A program made the position numbers and the translations under genes. This document shows, in pieces, positions 11,201-18,724 of a DNA stretch of 64,000 bases (its first letter is position 1; each line of letters starts with the position of its first letter). Below the pieces are notes generated by a model. The model did no database searches. It was not told the origin of the DNA and saw only the letters and a list, made by a program, of their open reading frames with translations. Source of the stretch: Flammeovirga sp. EKP202 (GTDB taxonomy: Bacteria; Bacteroidota; Bacteroidia; Cytophagales; Flammeovirgaceae); assembly GCF_014534745.1 (NCBI RefSeq), contig NZ_JACVVP010000006.1, positions 157,145-221,144 of the forward strand, read 5' to 3'.

Positions 11201-12810
11201 ACGAAGCAGAGGTCATTTATAAACTAAAAGAAGGACAAGAGCTTCCTGAATTAAAAGAAGATGAAACACTTACTTTTGCGGATTCAGTGGTTTCAGAACA
11301 CATCAATAATACGGTGGCCGCTGGCTACTGGGCAAGTTTAGGCGGTGCTCCTACAAGTGTGGCTTCAAAAATGAAATCTCCAAAAGGTGGATTTATGATG
11401 ACGCACGTAAAATCCAATGTGAACTATATTCATGAAGCAATGTATTCGGTTAGAGTAGAAGTTTATATTGGTGGAGATGAACCATTGGAAAGTAATCTTT
11501 TACATTCGGAAGACATCGAATTCCAATCGATTTATGGTCACACTTGGATGCTTTGGGAATTGGGACAGAGTGTATTTATTCCTGAAAATACCGACTTCTG
11601 GTTAGTGATTCACCACCCTCCTCTTTATTTCCAAGTGGGTTTTGAATTTGACTATTCTGATGATTATAAGTTTGAAGACAACCTAGTAAGTTTTAATCAA
11701 GGAGAAGAATGGGGATTTGATCCATTAAACCCTCGTTTATGGAAATCTAGAGCATTGTCACAAACTGCCAATGAAGGTTGGTTGTCATTAGATCAGCATC
11801 AAGGTACAGTAAAGCAAAATCAAAGTTTAGCATTCAATGCCTCTGTCAATAATGAGTTTTTGGGTAATGGTGATCAATGGGCCATCATTCGATTAAAAAG
11901 CAACGATCCTATTGAGCCAGAAACTGACATCAACTTCTATGTCAACACCAACAAAGCACCAAACTTTGAATATGTCCCGGTATCAGAAGACGAAAGCATT
12001 ACGCTTTATGAAGGAAGTGACAGCACATTCAACTTTATCATTACCGATCCAGAAGGAGATGCGTTGACTTACACATTAGATTCAACTATTGATTTTGGTG
12101 TAATTCACCCAATCGATGAAAAAGTAGTTCAATTGACTTTCTCTCCTGACTATGAAGATGAAGGTCAATATGAAGTTCGATTTACAGCTACGGATGAATT
12201 TGGCGCTGAAAAGTCAGTTCAGATACCGGTAGAAGTCATGAACAGCAACAGAGTGCCAGAAGTAATTCAAATTGATGACATCTTCTTAAATGCTTATAGA
12301 GAGGAATTAGAATTAATCAATATCACTGACATCGTTTATGATTTAGATGAAGATCAATTGGGTGTATTTGTTCAAAACTTCAATCCTGACTTAATCGAGT
12401 TGGCTTATGGTGATGATGAAGTGATTATCATTCCTAAAGAAGAAGGCATTGCATTAATTGCTTATGGGGCCGATGATTTTAATGGTGGTTTCTCTTACAA
12501 ATTCGCTTATGTAGTTGTAGAAGGATCAGTTACAGGAACGGAAGGTGAATTAGAATACACCATCAAAACCTTCCCGAACCCCGCCAATAATGTATCCAAC
12601 ATACAGATGGATTTGATGAAATCATCACAAGTAGAAATCCAGCTTTTCAACCTTCAAGGTCAGAAAGTAAAAGAAATATATCGTGATACTTTACCTACCG
12701 GCACACATCTCATTTCAACGGATGTGAATCAACTCAACTCCGGTATATACCTCTACAGATTAATGATTGATGCACAACAAAAAGAAAGCATCAAGTTGAT
12801 TGTAGAATAA
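5230..12810 (+). CDS. Giant secreted S8 subtilisin-like serine protease with T9SS type A sorting domain
   Basis: The 2526-residue protein starts with a Sec signal peptide ending near LLYAQ (about residue 22). A pro-region covers about residues 25-170. The S8 domain follows: catalytic Asp203 (IVDGGID), His260 (DHGTHVGG), oxyanion Asn367 (SAGNTG) and Ser437 (GTSMACPH), so the triad is complete. After a fibronectin-like segment come many beta-sandwich modules of the choice-of-anchor D/ASPM-like type. Two longer related modules (about residues 1150-1360 and 1580-1770) resemble extracellular beta-sandwich binding domains. A cadherin-like pair follows, and residues ~2447-2526 form a T9SS type A C-terminal sorting domain (TFPNPANN ... 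LNSGIYLYRL). It is therefore predicted to be exported by T9SS and held at the cell surface or released. It lies 28 bases after the FISUMP gene and probably supplies peptides to the SusCD pair. Confidence 0.93.
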   Translation: MKNSIILLSILLWGWTSLLYAQTSEVEVEEGVIRMKFTSEIAQTFRTIELPSTDSRVNLTGVTAIDNFNNNQNIKSFKRVFPFSLQHEEKHRKHNLHLWYEVTFDKNISPMQMVQNYKQLGGTQIVKPVYKKSYIEPNQKFIPAEMNSNQRTQSFTFNDPLIDQQWHYENDGTRVGEEDADIDLAEAWKTTTGTPNVVVAIVDGGIDTNHDDIKGALWVNEAELNGEPGVDDDQNGYVDDINGYNFVAGGNVSATDHGTHVGGTVGARSNNGIGVAGVAGGDGTAESGARLMSCQIFLQAGASSGAENAYVYAADNGAVIAQSSWSYNSVGFYEEEVMDAIDYFVAEAGHYEGSPMKGGIVFFSAGNTGAHQLIYPSAHENVTAVAASDPFHMPTQYTTHGEWVDILAPGGATYEQEIEGVLSTVPGNNYAYFQGTSMACPHVSGVAALVLSEFGHKDFTPEELRQRIVDFSAPFHPDMHEYWNGLVGKGILNAVNSLSVNNGDAPEEVILQAENVLHNEFDVTWNVPRDPDDGEPAYFYVWFSDLPLTEDNYQNLQPYVFENNLKEGDQFTLSIGNTREGLDFYFAAVAQDKWGNTSELSNILKVTTAEAPRLVLAQDSIFLTVDVSKQTSLETSLFIENTKGGTLKWDAFAKNYGYIPEEDLEEPTQDGSNGLASISYDEKGLPTLNLHLPTKEKQIGYASPNSNLTTNIAVQNIQREDHFYNYPQITDYRAGLFYDRDEWPTEALGPETAKTVNFVHATRFEITSDYSFNLTHVGAFSYITNTTEPIIVEIRKGEPDAPTNATTIHTQEFTPTEEGLGWIEIPLTKNFRFEDSEVFWVVMHHPLGEEFPITSNRDYTGNPGRMFWISKNGGRTFEDVQNLSGGIWYYLLKVRALSTGNDGAWAYVDPVSGEVGPYQSSTPALKLDPSSLVNGSHKTAVGFYTNDPNYPAATIFVDLTVTGQQPELDYPSINALQNTFTNVLGRHSIDIKNTGFGDLVIYDGSTEIEGLEVNISDTVRVDYNETYSLPLHYTPASLGMQQGYVTLNTNIGELQLLITANVADPAVLTVSEEKIVLEQEFDEAPFSTTFTIKNDGDYPLEYRIPTDLFEKYTANHNELRELFENGWYPSGNRDGKPRNVESIYTYITSDEEDGPIAGTFTDISKTGTSIRHLTIGFLNADNIPVGFKFPFFDGTYDHININPDGVVGFGKIWTGGMSKDLSFPYTNTSEASIALLWKNFDPMYDYRNQEWGGDIFYETKGDQFIIQYDNIKSLSQEGRMTLQVVLFKNGDFELRYKDIEKADWYNQALVGIQNMEEDYGITIQSSSANKREYDFVSPLKDELIIRFQRHEDAPFIVEATPKAGLLLPGEEQEITLEIDAQAFRLYDGLHLNKLFIFNNGVDEIAELDIELTIAGELNLELEKSEITFDPLIENQTASDSIVFENTGSKAVEIVAISDLEHFEFTTQLPYPINPESRNVLEINYTPLTSGSHTEEFIITLSNGEEYTIQLKGNAYENPSPLLSQASFEVELEAKSSSTKSFTLTNQSSDHELWYTLQPKGQVQSLDLDYTSVSLFDTLSFLYGVTDTQEDAQPMLNYTWENIVSPENKIEVQTDAYYEIELPFAFMFYGEEYEKVWMNEHGFLTVVEPEVSTSNTYSIFEKDDSQKGMIAPLWALFEPNPSIPTAGLYYKTYEDYAVFEWYDMTSQFGFAMPGSATFQAVLFKTGQFEFRYNKVDNFDGEFNFGIESPDEKYVQDLGRAGVDWEQIFGEDFNDDRSILFTPPSKGTLQPNASKEFTLLFDAQNLYDGTYIDTVYVLSNSAKADSIIRVPVTFKVNGAPAPQIDETLALGTIYYVENVVTTDTLFINNTGTKHFEIDSLMYDSEADFEITTISGGTIQRNKDGRVYTKLEIPAKGQLPLLIHYTPQGLETLSENITVVADNGYRQTTQLTAEVVKAPSISVSTTDTTFQSNLIDLITAQFSVFNKGVSDLEYEAEVIYKLKEGQELPELKEDETLTFADSVVSEHINNTVAAGYWASLGGAPTSVASKMKSPKGGFMMTHVKSNVNYIHEAMYSVRVEVYIGGDEPLESNLLHSEDIEFQSIYGHTWMLWELGQSVFIPENTDFWLVIHHPPLYFQVGFEFDYSDDYKFEDNLVSFNQGEEWGFDPLNPRLWKSRALSQTANEGWLSLDQHQGTVKQNQSLAFNASVNNEFLGNGDQWAIIRLKSNDPIEPETDINFYVNTNKAPNFEYVPVSEDESITLYEGSDSTFNFIITDPEGDALTYTLDSTIDFGVIHPIDEKVVQLTFSPDYEDEGQYEVRFTATDEFGAEKSVQIPVEVMNSNRVPEVIQIDDIFLNAYREELELINITDIVYDLDEDQLGVFVQNFNPDLIELAYGDDEVIIIPKEEGIALIAYGADDFNGGFSYKFAYVVVEGSVTGTEGELEYTIKTFPNPANNVSNIQMDLMKSSQVEIQLFNLQGQKVKEIYRDTLPTGTHLISTDVNQLNSGIYLYRLMIDAQQKESIKLIVE

Positions 12811-12821
12811 TCAGAATTATC

Positions 12822-12846
12822 TGGGGGAGAACGTCTCTCTCCCCCA
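12822..12846 (+). terminator. Hairpin between the protease and coiled-coil lipoprotein genes
   Basis: A perfect 9-bp inverted repeat (TGGGGGAGA, 7-base loop, TCTCCCCCA) lies 11 bases after the protease stop codon. No T-run follows directly, so it is either an inefficient terminator or a processing/stabilising hairpin. It could set different mRNA levels for the upstream operon and the downstream lipoprotein. Confidence 0.45.
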
Positions 12847-12886
12847 CTTAAAAAACAAATTTCTATTCATTTAAACTTTATCAAAC

Positions 12887-14683
12887 ATGAAAAAGCAAAT
12901 CATTTTGTCCGCTTTAGTAGCGTCTTCATTTTTATCATCTTGTGACACTGCCGATCTTGATTCATTAACAGAAAGAGTAGAAGCCGTTGAAAAACGCTTA
13001 GATTCAATTGGTGGTGAAGATGCTGCATCTTTAGAAGCTACAATAGAAGATTTAATGGCTTTAGTGGCTCAATTACAAACTGAAAGTACATCACACCAAG
13101 GAGATATTTCTTCGGTGGTAACAGATTTAGAGGCTTTACAATTACTATTGGATGCTTATAAAACAGAAAGCGACAGTCTACTCACTGACAACGGCGAAGC
13201 TGACAAATTACTTCAAGAACAACTTGATGGTGTTTTAACAGAGTTAGAAACTTTAAAAGGTGATGTTGCTGACAACAGTGCTTTAATTGAAGAATTAGAA
13301 AATGTAGTCAACGGTCAATCTGAAATCTGGTGGGGTCCTCTGATCACTGATGAGGATTATACAAAATTCTTGACTTCAAATTATACGATCGTTTCAGGTA
13401 ACGTTCAAGTCAATAATGATGATCAAACTGATGCATTGAAAGATGTAGTATTTATAGGTGGCCACGTTTCTTTTGTAGATGTTGCTGACGTAGAATGGGC
13501 CGTTGAAAACATTGCGGGTAATCTTTCTATTGAAAACCAAATGAACTTGGAAAATGTAGAGATGCCAAATCTGAAATCAATTGGTGAGGATTTGAAAGTT
13601 GAAAACAACTATGTCTTAGCTACTTTAAGCTTCCCTTCACTTTCTATTGTAGGTGGTGAAATCGAAGTAGATGGTGCTTCTCCTTCAAATGATGCATCTA
13701 CCTACCTAACAACTGTAGATTTATCGGCGTTATCTGTTGTTTCGGGTGATATGGAAATTGTAGCAACTGCAGTTGAAACGTTAGACTTAAGCAGTTTAGA
13801 ATATGCTGGCGGTGATTTTGAAATGGATCAGAACATCGTGATGACTGGATTATACGCTCCGGAATTAACTACTGTTGAAGGGGAATTTGTAATCAGCTCT
13901 AATGAGAAACTAGAAACAATAGATTTTGATGCTTTAAAAGCTGTAGGTGGCTCATTCAGTATTTTATACAACTCAGGAAGCGATGTAGGGGTTGGTTTTA
14001 TTGGTTTCCCTCCTATTGGTGGAGAAGATCCGGTTTACACAGGTTTAACTTCTATTTTCACATTCGGAATGTTAGAAACAGTTGGTGCTGATTTCACTAT
14101 AGAAGGAAATGCGAATCTTACTACAGTTGATGGATTCAATGCTTTAACAGAACTAGGTCGTTACAATACTTTAGCTTTTGATGGAAATGAGAATTTAGAA
14201 GCGGTTTATGGATTCAATATGATTGAACGAATTGAAAACGTAAGAATAAACTTGTATAGCTCAAGTAGTGCTACAAAACCATTCAATATCAATGCTTTCA
14301 ATGGTTTAACTGCAACAAAAGCATTTAGCTTAATGGTAGGTTCTACAAACTATGAAGTACAAGAAATCAATGTTTTAAATGCTGTAACGAACATCAATTA
14401 TGGTGGCGTAGTGAAAATTGGTGGTGATGGCACTGCAATCAACTTCGCTGAAGGTGCTGAATTGACTTTACTGACTACTGTTCAAGTCATTGAAGGAGCT
14501 ACTATTAATGTAGTCGCTACTCCAGGTTCATTCAATAATTGGTGTGTATTTGCTGGTTTGATTGAAAATATTGCTGGAGATGATTGGAGATTCAATGGTA
14601 CATTAAACCTCGTTGAGTTTGACCCAATGACTTGGTCGGAAACAGTAATTGACAATTCTACAATTACGCCATGTGCGGAGTAA
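12887..14683 (+). CDS. Lipoprotein with N-terminal coiled coil and beta-helical L-domain-like repeats
   Basis: The 598-residue protein has a lipobox (FLSSC, Cys about residue 19). Residues ~22-145 are heptad-rich and acidic (LTERVEAVEKRL, IEDLMALVAQLQ, LDGVLTELETLKGDV), so a coiled-coil stalk is likely. Residues ~150-590 are a series of short strands of the form LxxVEMPNLKSIGEDLKVENN, with regularly spaced Leu/Val and Ile-Gly turns. This is typical of receptor L-domain or BspA-like leucine-rich solenoids. No catalytic motif is visible. It follows the protease gene after 76 bases, on the same strand, and may be the last gene of the operon. A surface adhesin or substrate-binding role is an inference from its fold. 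Confidence 0.75.
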   Translation: MKKQIILSALVASSFLSSCDTADLDSLTERVEAVEKRLDSIGGEDAASLEATIEDLMALVAQLQTESTSHQGDISSVVTDLEALQLLLDAYKTESDSLLTDNGEADKLLQEQLDGVLTELETLKGDVADNSALIEELENVVNGQSEIWWGPLITDEDYTKFLTSNYTIVSGNVQVNNDDQTDALKDVVFIGGHVSFVDVADVEWAVENIAGNLSIENQMNLENVEMPNLKSIGEDLKVENNYVLATLSFPSLSIVGGEIEVDGASPSNDASTYLTTVDLSALSVVSGDMEIVATAVETLDLSSLEYAGGDFEMDQNIVMTGLYAPELTTVEGEFVISSNEKLETIDFDALKAVGGSFSILYNSGSDVGVGFIGFPPIGGEDPVYTGLTSIFTFGMLETVGADFTIEGNANLTTVDGFNALTELGRYNTLAFDGNENLEAVYGFNMIERIENVRINLYSSSSATKPFNINAFNGLTATKAFSLMVGSTNYEVQEINVLNAVTNINYGGVVKIGGDGTAINFAEGAELTLLTTVQVIEGATINVVATPGSFNNWCVFAGLIENIAGDDWRFNGTLNLVEFDPMTWSETVIDNSTITPCAE

Positions 14684-14841
14684 TTCATTAACCAAAACTT
14701 CATCAACCTTCATTACATCATGAACGGTTGGTGAAGTCCTTCATTGATGAAAACCTTAATCAACTTATTTAAGAACTAAGCAAACTGAAAAAGAAATTTG
14801 AATTGGGATTAGTTTAAATAATTCAATTGGTTAGAAAAAGT

Positions 14842-14870
14842 AAATCCCACCCTCGATGAAGGTGGGATTT
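14842..14870. terminator. Bidirectional terminator between convergent genes
   Basis: A perfect 10-bp stem (AAATCCCACC / GGTGGGATTT) with a 9-base loop is followed by T-rich sequence on the plus strand and preceded by A-rich sequence. It lies between the plus-strand lipoprotein gene and the convergent minus-strand gene. A second, weaker hairpin (11-bp arms with one G-T pair, 14698-14708 and 14726-14736) lies directly after the lipoprotein gene. The rest of this 220-base gap shows no gene. Confidence 0.85.
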
Positions 14871-14903
14871 TTATATTGATCAAGTAGGTATAAATAACCT
14901 TTA

Positions 14904-15611
14904 TTACTTAATAAAAATATACCTAGTTAAGAAAATACCTGTTGCATCATCCTCACCTGCATTAGATTCAACAGCACTATTAACAAATTTTAAATCCCAA
15001 CCTTCTATTAATAAACCTGTTATCTTAGAGGTTAAAATGGCATCATTTGTAGCTATATTCTGAAAATTAATCCCCCCAACATTAAAAAGGTTTAGTAGTT
15101 TGGTTTCCTTTTGACTTGGTGCCTTATTTTGACGTCTTGAAACAGAACCTTGCTTTGTATCCGTTCCATCTGTTCTTGAGGTTGTTAATTGTTCAGCATC
15201 AATTAAAGTAGTAGATTCGATAATTCGTGACCTACCTATACCAGAGGGAACAATTGATTCAACTACTGTTAATATTTTCACTCTAGTACCAGGAATATCT
15301 TCCATAGAGACTATTCCCATTTGTTTGTCAGTAATTTGATCTACAATTGCCGATCCCAAAAAGCGTTTAATGACAGTATTTGGAAATAATACAGCTAAGG
15401 AATCTCTTGAGGTTGTTAAGGTATGATCACCGTATAAATTACGATCTGATTCACTTATCATTTTGTAAAATACAGTATAACGATTTGAATCATTCCTTTT
15501 GATACTATCAACTAAGACATCTTGCCCTTTTACAGTAGTTAAAATTGATTTTTGAGCAAATGATAAAAATGAAATAGAAGTTAAAAGTAGAGTTAAACAA
15601 AGATATTTCAT
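14904..15611 (-). CDS. Exported protein of unknown function
   Basis: The 235-residue protein has a Sec signal peptide (MKYLCLTLLLTSISFLSFAQ). The mature part begins with a short beta-rich segment of the form GQDVLVDSIKRNDSNRYTVFYKM. A low-complexity polar linker (TSRTDGTDTKQGSVSRR) lies near residues 145-170, before a C-terminal globular part. I do not recognise a family and see no catalytic motif. It is a single gene, bounded by terminators on both sides. A periplasmic or outer-membrane-associated location is likely from the signal alone. Confidence 0.75.
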   Translation of the reverse strand: MKYLCLTLLLTSISFLSFAQKSILTTVKGQDVLVDSIKRNDSNRYTVFYKMISESDRNLYGDHTLTTSRDSLAVLFPNTVIKRFLGSAIVDQITDKQMGIVSMEDIPGTRVKILTVVESIVPSGIGRSRIIESTTLIDAEQLTTSRTDGTDTKQGSVSRRQNKAPSQKETKLLNLFNVGGINFQNIATNDAILTSKITGLLIEGWDLKFVNSAVESNAGEDDATGIFLTRYIFIK

Positions 15612-15654
15612 GGAAGTCTGTTTAATAATGAATAATTGAATTTAGTTTATAAAG

Positions 15655-15682
15655 AAACCTCACTGTTAAATAAGTGAGGTTT
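15655..15682 (-). terminator. Terminator of sppA
   Basis: A 10-bp perfect stem (AAACCTCACT / AGTGAGGTTT, 8-base loop) lies 33 bases beyond the sppA stop codon. On the minus strand it is followed by CTTTAT, a weak T-rich tail. It separates sppA from the next minus-strand gene, which starts 44 bases further on. Confidence 0.75.
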
Positions 15683-15714
15683 TAAAATTAGTAAATGGTT
15701 TTTTTTTTAGGAAA

Positions 15715-17517
15715 TTAATATCCCTCAATTTCTTCTAAATAAGGAACTCTAGCTTGAACACCTTTCATTGAATTCATCCAATTCATGATTTTATCAGTTT
15801 CAGAAGAGTATTCTCCTAATAGGCTCTTTTTCAAACGAGCTTGAGTCTCTATTTCCAAGTTTTTCAACATTTCCTGGAAGAAATCAATCTCTCCTGGCAA
15901 ATGCTTTACTTTATAAGCATCTTCTTCCAACCCAGCTAAATCAGCAGCAATTTTGATTGCAGTATCATAACCACCTAGTTCATCTACTAGACCAACTTGC
16001 TTAGCTTGAACACCAGTCCAAACTCTTCCTTGTGCGACTTTCAATAAATCATCGATGTTCATATGACGACCTTCTGCTGCTTTTTCAGTAAAAGTCTTAT
16101 AACCTTCTTCTACGCTTTGTTGTATGATTGCAAAATCCTCTTTTGAAAAATCATCTAAAGGAGATTGGAAATTAGAAAACTCACCCGTACTCACAGCATA
16201 AGTTTTAATACCCAATTTCTTATTCAACAACTCTGATGGGTTAAACATTAAACCGAAAATACCAATAGAACCAGTAATCGTATTAGGGTAAGCAACAATC
16301 TTATCACATCCCATAGAAATATAATAACCACCTGAAGCAGCATAAGTAGACATTGAAGCAACTACCGGCTTTTTCTTTTTTAAGTTTTGAACTGCTCTCC
16401 AAATCAAATCAGATGAAAGGGCACTTCCACCAGGAGAATTCACTCTTAAAACAACAGCATCTACAGACTCATCATCTGCTAACTTATTGATTTCTTTTAC
16501 AAGATCAACGTTAGTAATAGCTTTGTTACCTCCTTCTGATTTACCATAAATGATATCACCCTCTGCAGCTAATACTACTACTTTTCCTTCTTTATCAAGA
16601 TCTCTTCCTCTAGCATCAAAAGCCTTTTTGTATTTGTTATATTTAATAAAGGAAACATCACTTGACTTTTCTACTTCTAACATTTCTGCGATGTGTGCCT
16701 CTGCTTCGTCTTCGTAAACCAACTCATCTACGAATTTGTATTGTTGAGCATCATGAGCATTTCTAATCAGCATTTTATCAGAAATATTTTGTAATTCCTC
16801 TAACTTGATACCTCTTGATTCGCTGATACCAACCAAGTATTCATCATATAAAGAGTTAAGATAAGAAGAGATTTGTTCTTTGTTTGCAGCACTCATTTTA
16901 TCGGTCATAAATGGCTCAACTGCGCTTTTGTATTTACCTACTCTGAAAATTTCAGGCTTCACACCAATCTTCTCAAAAAATCTTTTCAAGTAAACAATCT
17001 CAGAAGAAAGACCATTAAACTCTAACCCTCCAATTGGGTTCAAGTAAATCTTATTCGCCTCTGCTAACACATAATAGCCAGCCTCAGTAATATAATCGGC
17101 GTAAGCATAAATAAATTTACCTTCTTTTTTAAAGGCTTTCAAAGCTTCTCTTACTTCTAAAGCCATCGGCATACTACCACCAAAAGTTCCTCCTTTGATA
17201 TAGATACCTGCAATTTTGTCATCTTTAGTAGCCTTATCAATTACATCTAAGTAATCTTGTAAGCTTACAGATCCGTTCGATGGAAAATAACTTGAATTGA
17301 GAGCTTCGAATGGGTCATTTTCTCCTATTTCTGCTAGTGGCTGGGATAATTTTAGTACTAATACAGATTGATCGTCGATCATAGTTGGTTCAGAGCTATC
17401 GCTAGATGCTGCCGCGATAATTCCCATTAATGTGACACTTCCTCCCACAAATAAGACCATCGAAAAAATAAAAAGTCCAATGATTACGGCGAATGTGGTT
17501 TTTAAAAATCCTTTCAT
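15715..17517 (-). CDS. sppA: Signal peptide peptidase SppA, 67K type
   Basis: The 600-residue protein is close to the length of E. coli SppA. One N-terminal membrane segment spans about residues 8-37. Two ClpP/crotonase-like repeats follow. The catalytic Lys is K197 (GKYKSAVEPF), in the N-terminal repeat. The catalytic Ser is S395 (TYAASGGYYIS), in the C-terminal repeat, and the LRVNSPGGSALSSDLIW block precedes it. This Ser/Lys dyad degrades leftover signal peptides in the inner membrane, with the active site on the periplasmic side. The gene is monocistronic and divergent from a LexA-like regulator, with a palindrome between them. Confidence 0.95.
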   Translation of the reverse strand: MKGFLKTTFAVIIGLFIFSMVLFVGGSVTLMGIIAAASSDSSEPTMIDDQSVLVLKLSQPLAEIGENDPFEALNSSYFPSNGSVSLQDYLDVIDKATKDDKIAGIYIKGGTFGGSMPMALEVREALKAFKKEGKFIYAYADYITEAGYYVLAEANKIYLNPIGGLEFNGLSSEIVYLKRFFEKIGVKPEIFRVGKYKSAVEPFMTDKMSAANKEQISSYLNSLYDEYLVGISESRGIKLEELQNISDKMLIRNAHDAQQYKFVDELVYEDEAEAHIAEMLEVEKSSDVSFIKYNKYKKAFDARGRDLDKEGKVVVLAAEGDIIYGKSEGGNKAITNVDLVKEINKLADDESVDAVVLRVNSPGGSALSSDLIWRAVQNLKKKKPVVASMSTYAASGGYYISMGCDKIVAYPNTITGSIGIFGLMFNPSELLNKKLGIKTYAVSTGEFSNFQSPLDDFSKEDFAIIQQSVEEGYKTFTEKAAEGRHMNIDDLLKVAQGRVWTGVQAKQVGLVDELGGYDTAIKIAADLAGLEEDAYKVKHLPGEIDFFQEMLKNLEIETQARLKKSLLGEYSSETDKIMNWMNSMKGVQARVPYLEEIEGY

Positions 17518-17620
17518 ATAATTTATTTTGAAGTTATGTTTATAATTCTTTCCGATAATGTAAATTCAATAAACAATAATTAAAGTTAAGACTTTATTAC
17601 CGTCTTACAATATGTTTTAG

Positions 17621-17637
17621 TGTATAAAACTTATACA
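17621..17637. promoter_or_regulatory. Palindrome between sppA and the LexA-like regulator (candidate operator)
   Basis: A 17-base palindrome has perfect 7-bp arms (TGTATAA and TTATACA) around a 3-base centre. It lies 104 bases upstream of sppA and 114 bases upstream of the regulator start. This placement fits an operator for autoregulation or for control of both genes. The binding protein is not known from sequence. Confidence 0.4.
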
Positions 17638-17750
17638 AAATCAAAAAAAAATGAAGTAGAAGTATATTTTCGTTGAAATATTTGGCATTTAATGTTCAAT
17701 ATCTTAAATTGACAAAAATTTTAGTATTCCTACGTGTAAAAAATCATCAA

Positions 17751-18587
17751 ATGTCGAAAATACCATCAAAATTTGGAAAAAACCTAAGGTTTTTAAGACA
17801 ACAACAGAAGCCCAAATTAAGTCAAACGGAATTAGGAGATCAATTAAGTACAGAAGAAGATGTGGTCTCAAGAAGTGCTGTATCCTCTTATGAAGACGGA
17901 CGTGCAGAGCCCAATTATTTCCGTTTAGAGCGCATATCTCATTATTTTAATGTCGCAATTGATGATATTTTGACCAAGGATCTTACACTAATGGATCCTA
18001 TCAGCGTTCAAAAAAGAGAAAATACAGAAGAGCATATTTCTGGTAAAGGAATGCGCATCTTAGCAATACCCACTGATAAGGAAACGGATGAAGAAAATAT
18101 AGTTTTAGTTCCAGAAAAAGCTAGAGCAGGATATGCTGCGGGATATTCAGATACTTCATTCTTTAAAAACCTCCCAAAATATACGCTTCCATTCTTACCG
18201 AAGGGAAAGACTTACAGAGCATTTGAAATTACAGGTGACTCTATGCCTCCTCTTGAAGAAGGTACAATAATAATTGGAGAATATATTGAAGACTGGAAAA
18301 GTATCAGAGAAGGGTCTGTTTGTATAGTTACAACAAAATCAGAAGGTTTTGTATTGAAAAAGGTATACAATAACATCAATAATAACAACAGCTTTATTCT
18401 TAAGTCTACTAACCTTAAGTACTCTCCCTACGAGGTTAGTGCACTTGAAATCAGCGAAATGTGGCGTCTCGTTGCTCATATCTCAAGAGACTTCCCTGAG
18501 AAAGAAACAAATGATTCTTTTTCTGAAATGCAAGAAGCAATTTGGAGACTAGATCAAGAGGTGCTTAACATCAAAAGCAAAAAATAA
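17751..18587 (+). CDS. XRE-type HTH regulator with S24 (LexA/CI-like) peptidase domain
   Basis: The protein is 278 residues from the ATG at 17751. A longer frame from a TTG at 17673 adds 26 residues with no domain, so I prefer the ATG, which sits just before the HTH. Residues ~8-75 form a Cro/CI-type HTH (LSQTELGDQL ... SRSAVSSYEDGRAEPN). Residues ~150-260 form an S24 domain with Ser164 (TGDSMPP) and Lys203 (FVLKKVY), the LexA Ser-Lys dyad. An Ala-Gly pair in KARAGYAAGY (residues 126-127) lies where LexA-type proteins self-cleave. By family it is a repressor whose DNA binding may be relieved by autoproteolysis. No phage genes are nearby, so it is probably a host stress regulator. Targets are unknown. 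Confidence 0.88.
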   Translation: MSKIPSKFGKNLRFLRQQQKPKLSQTELGDQLSTEEDVVSRSAVSSYEDGRAEPNYFRLERISHYFNVAIDDILTKDLTLMDPISVQKRENTEEHISGKGMRILAIPTDKETDEENIVLVPEKARAGYAAGYSDTSFFKNLPKYTLPFLPKGKTYRAFEITGDSMPPLEEGTIIIGEYIEDWKSIREGSVCIVTTKSEGFVLKKVYNNINNNNSFILKSTNLKYSPYEVSALEISEMWRLVAHISRDFPEKETNDSFSEMQEAIWRLDQEVLNIKSKK

Positions 18588-18611
18588 TTCTAAATAAAAT
18601 ATTATTATTAG

Positions 18612-18649
18612 AGGAAATATTTGTTTTATCATCTATTTCCTTTTTTTTT
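18612..18649 (+). terminator. Terminator of the LexA-like regulator gene
   Basis: An 8-bp stem (AGGAAATA / TATTTCCT) with a 14-base loop is followed by a run of nine Ts. It starts 24 bases after the stop codon, a typical intrinsic terminator layout. Confidence 0.75.
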
Positions 18650-18724
18650 GCCTTTTAAATAAAAAAACAGCCACTATTTGAAGATTGTTTAAATCTTGTC
18701 AAGAGATTTTTTTATGTAATAATA

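Noticed and set aside
15699..15708. Run of ten Ts near the sppA stop codon
   Set aside because: It lies before the terminator hairpin on the minus strand as an A-run and forms no hairpin of its own; no function seen.
17673..17750. N-terminal extension of the LexA-like regulator from a TTG
   Set aside because: The extra 26 residues have no domain likeness, and the HTH begins right after the ATG at 17751.
17751..18587. XRE/S24 regulator as a prophage repressor
   Set aside because: No integrase, att site or phage structural gene lies nearby, and the flanking genes are chromosomal.
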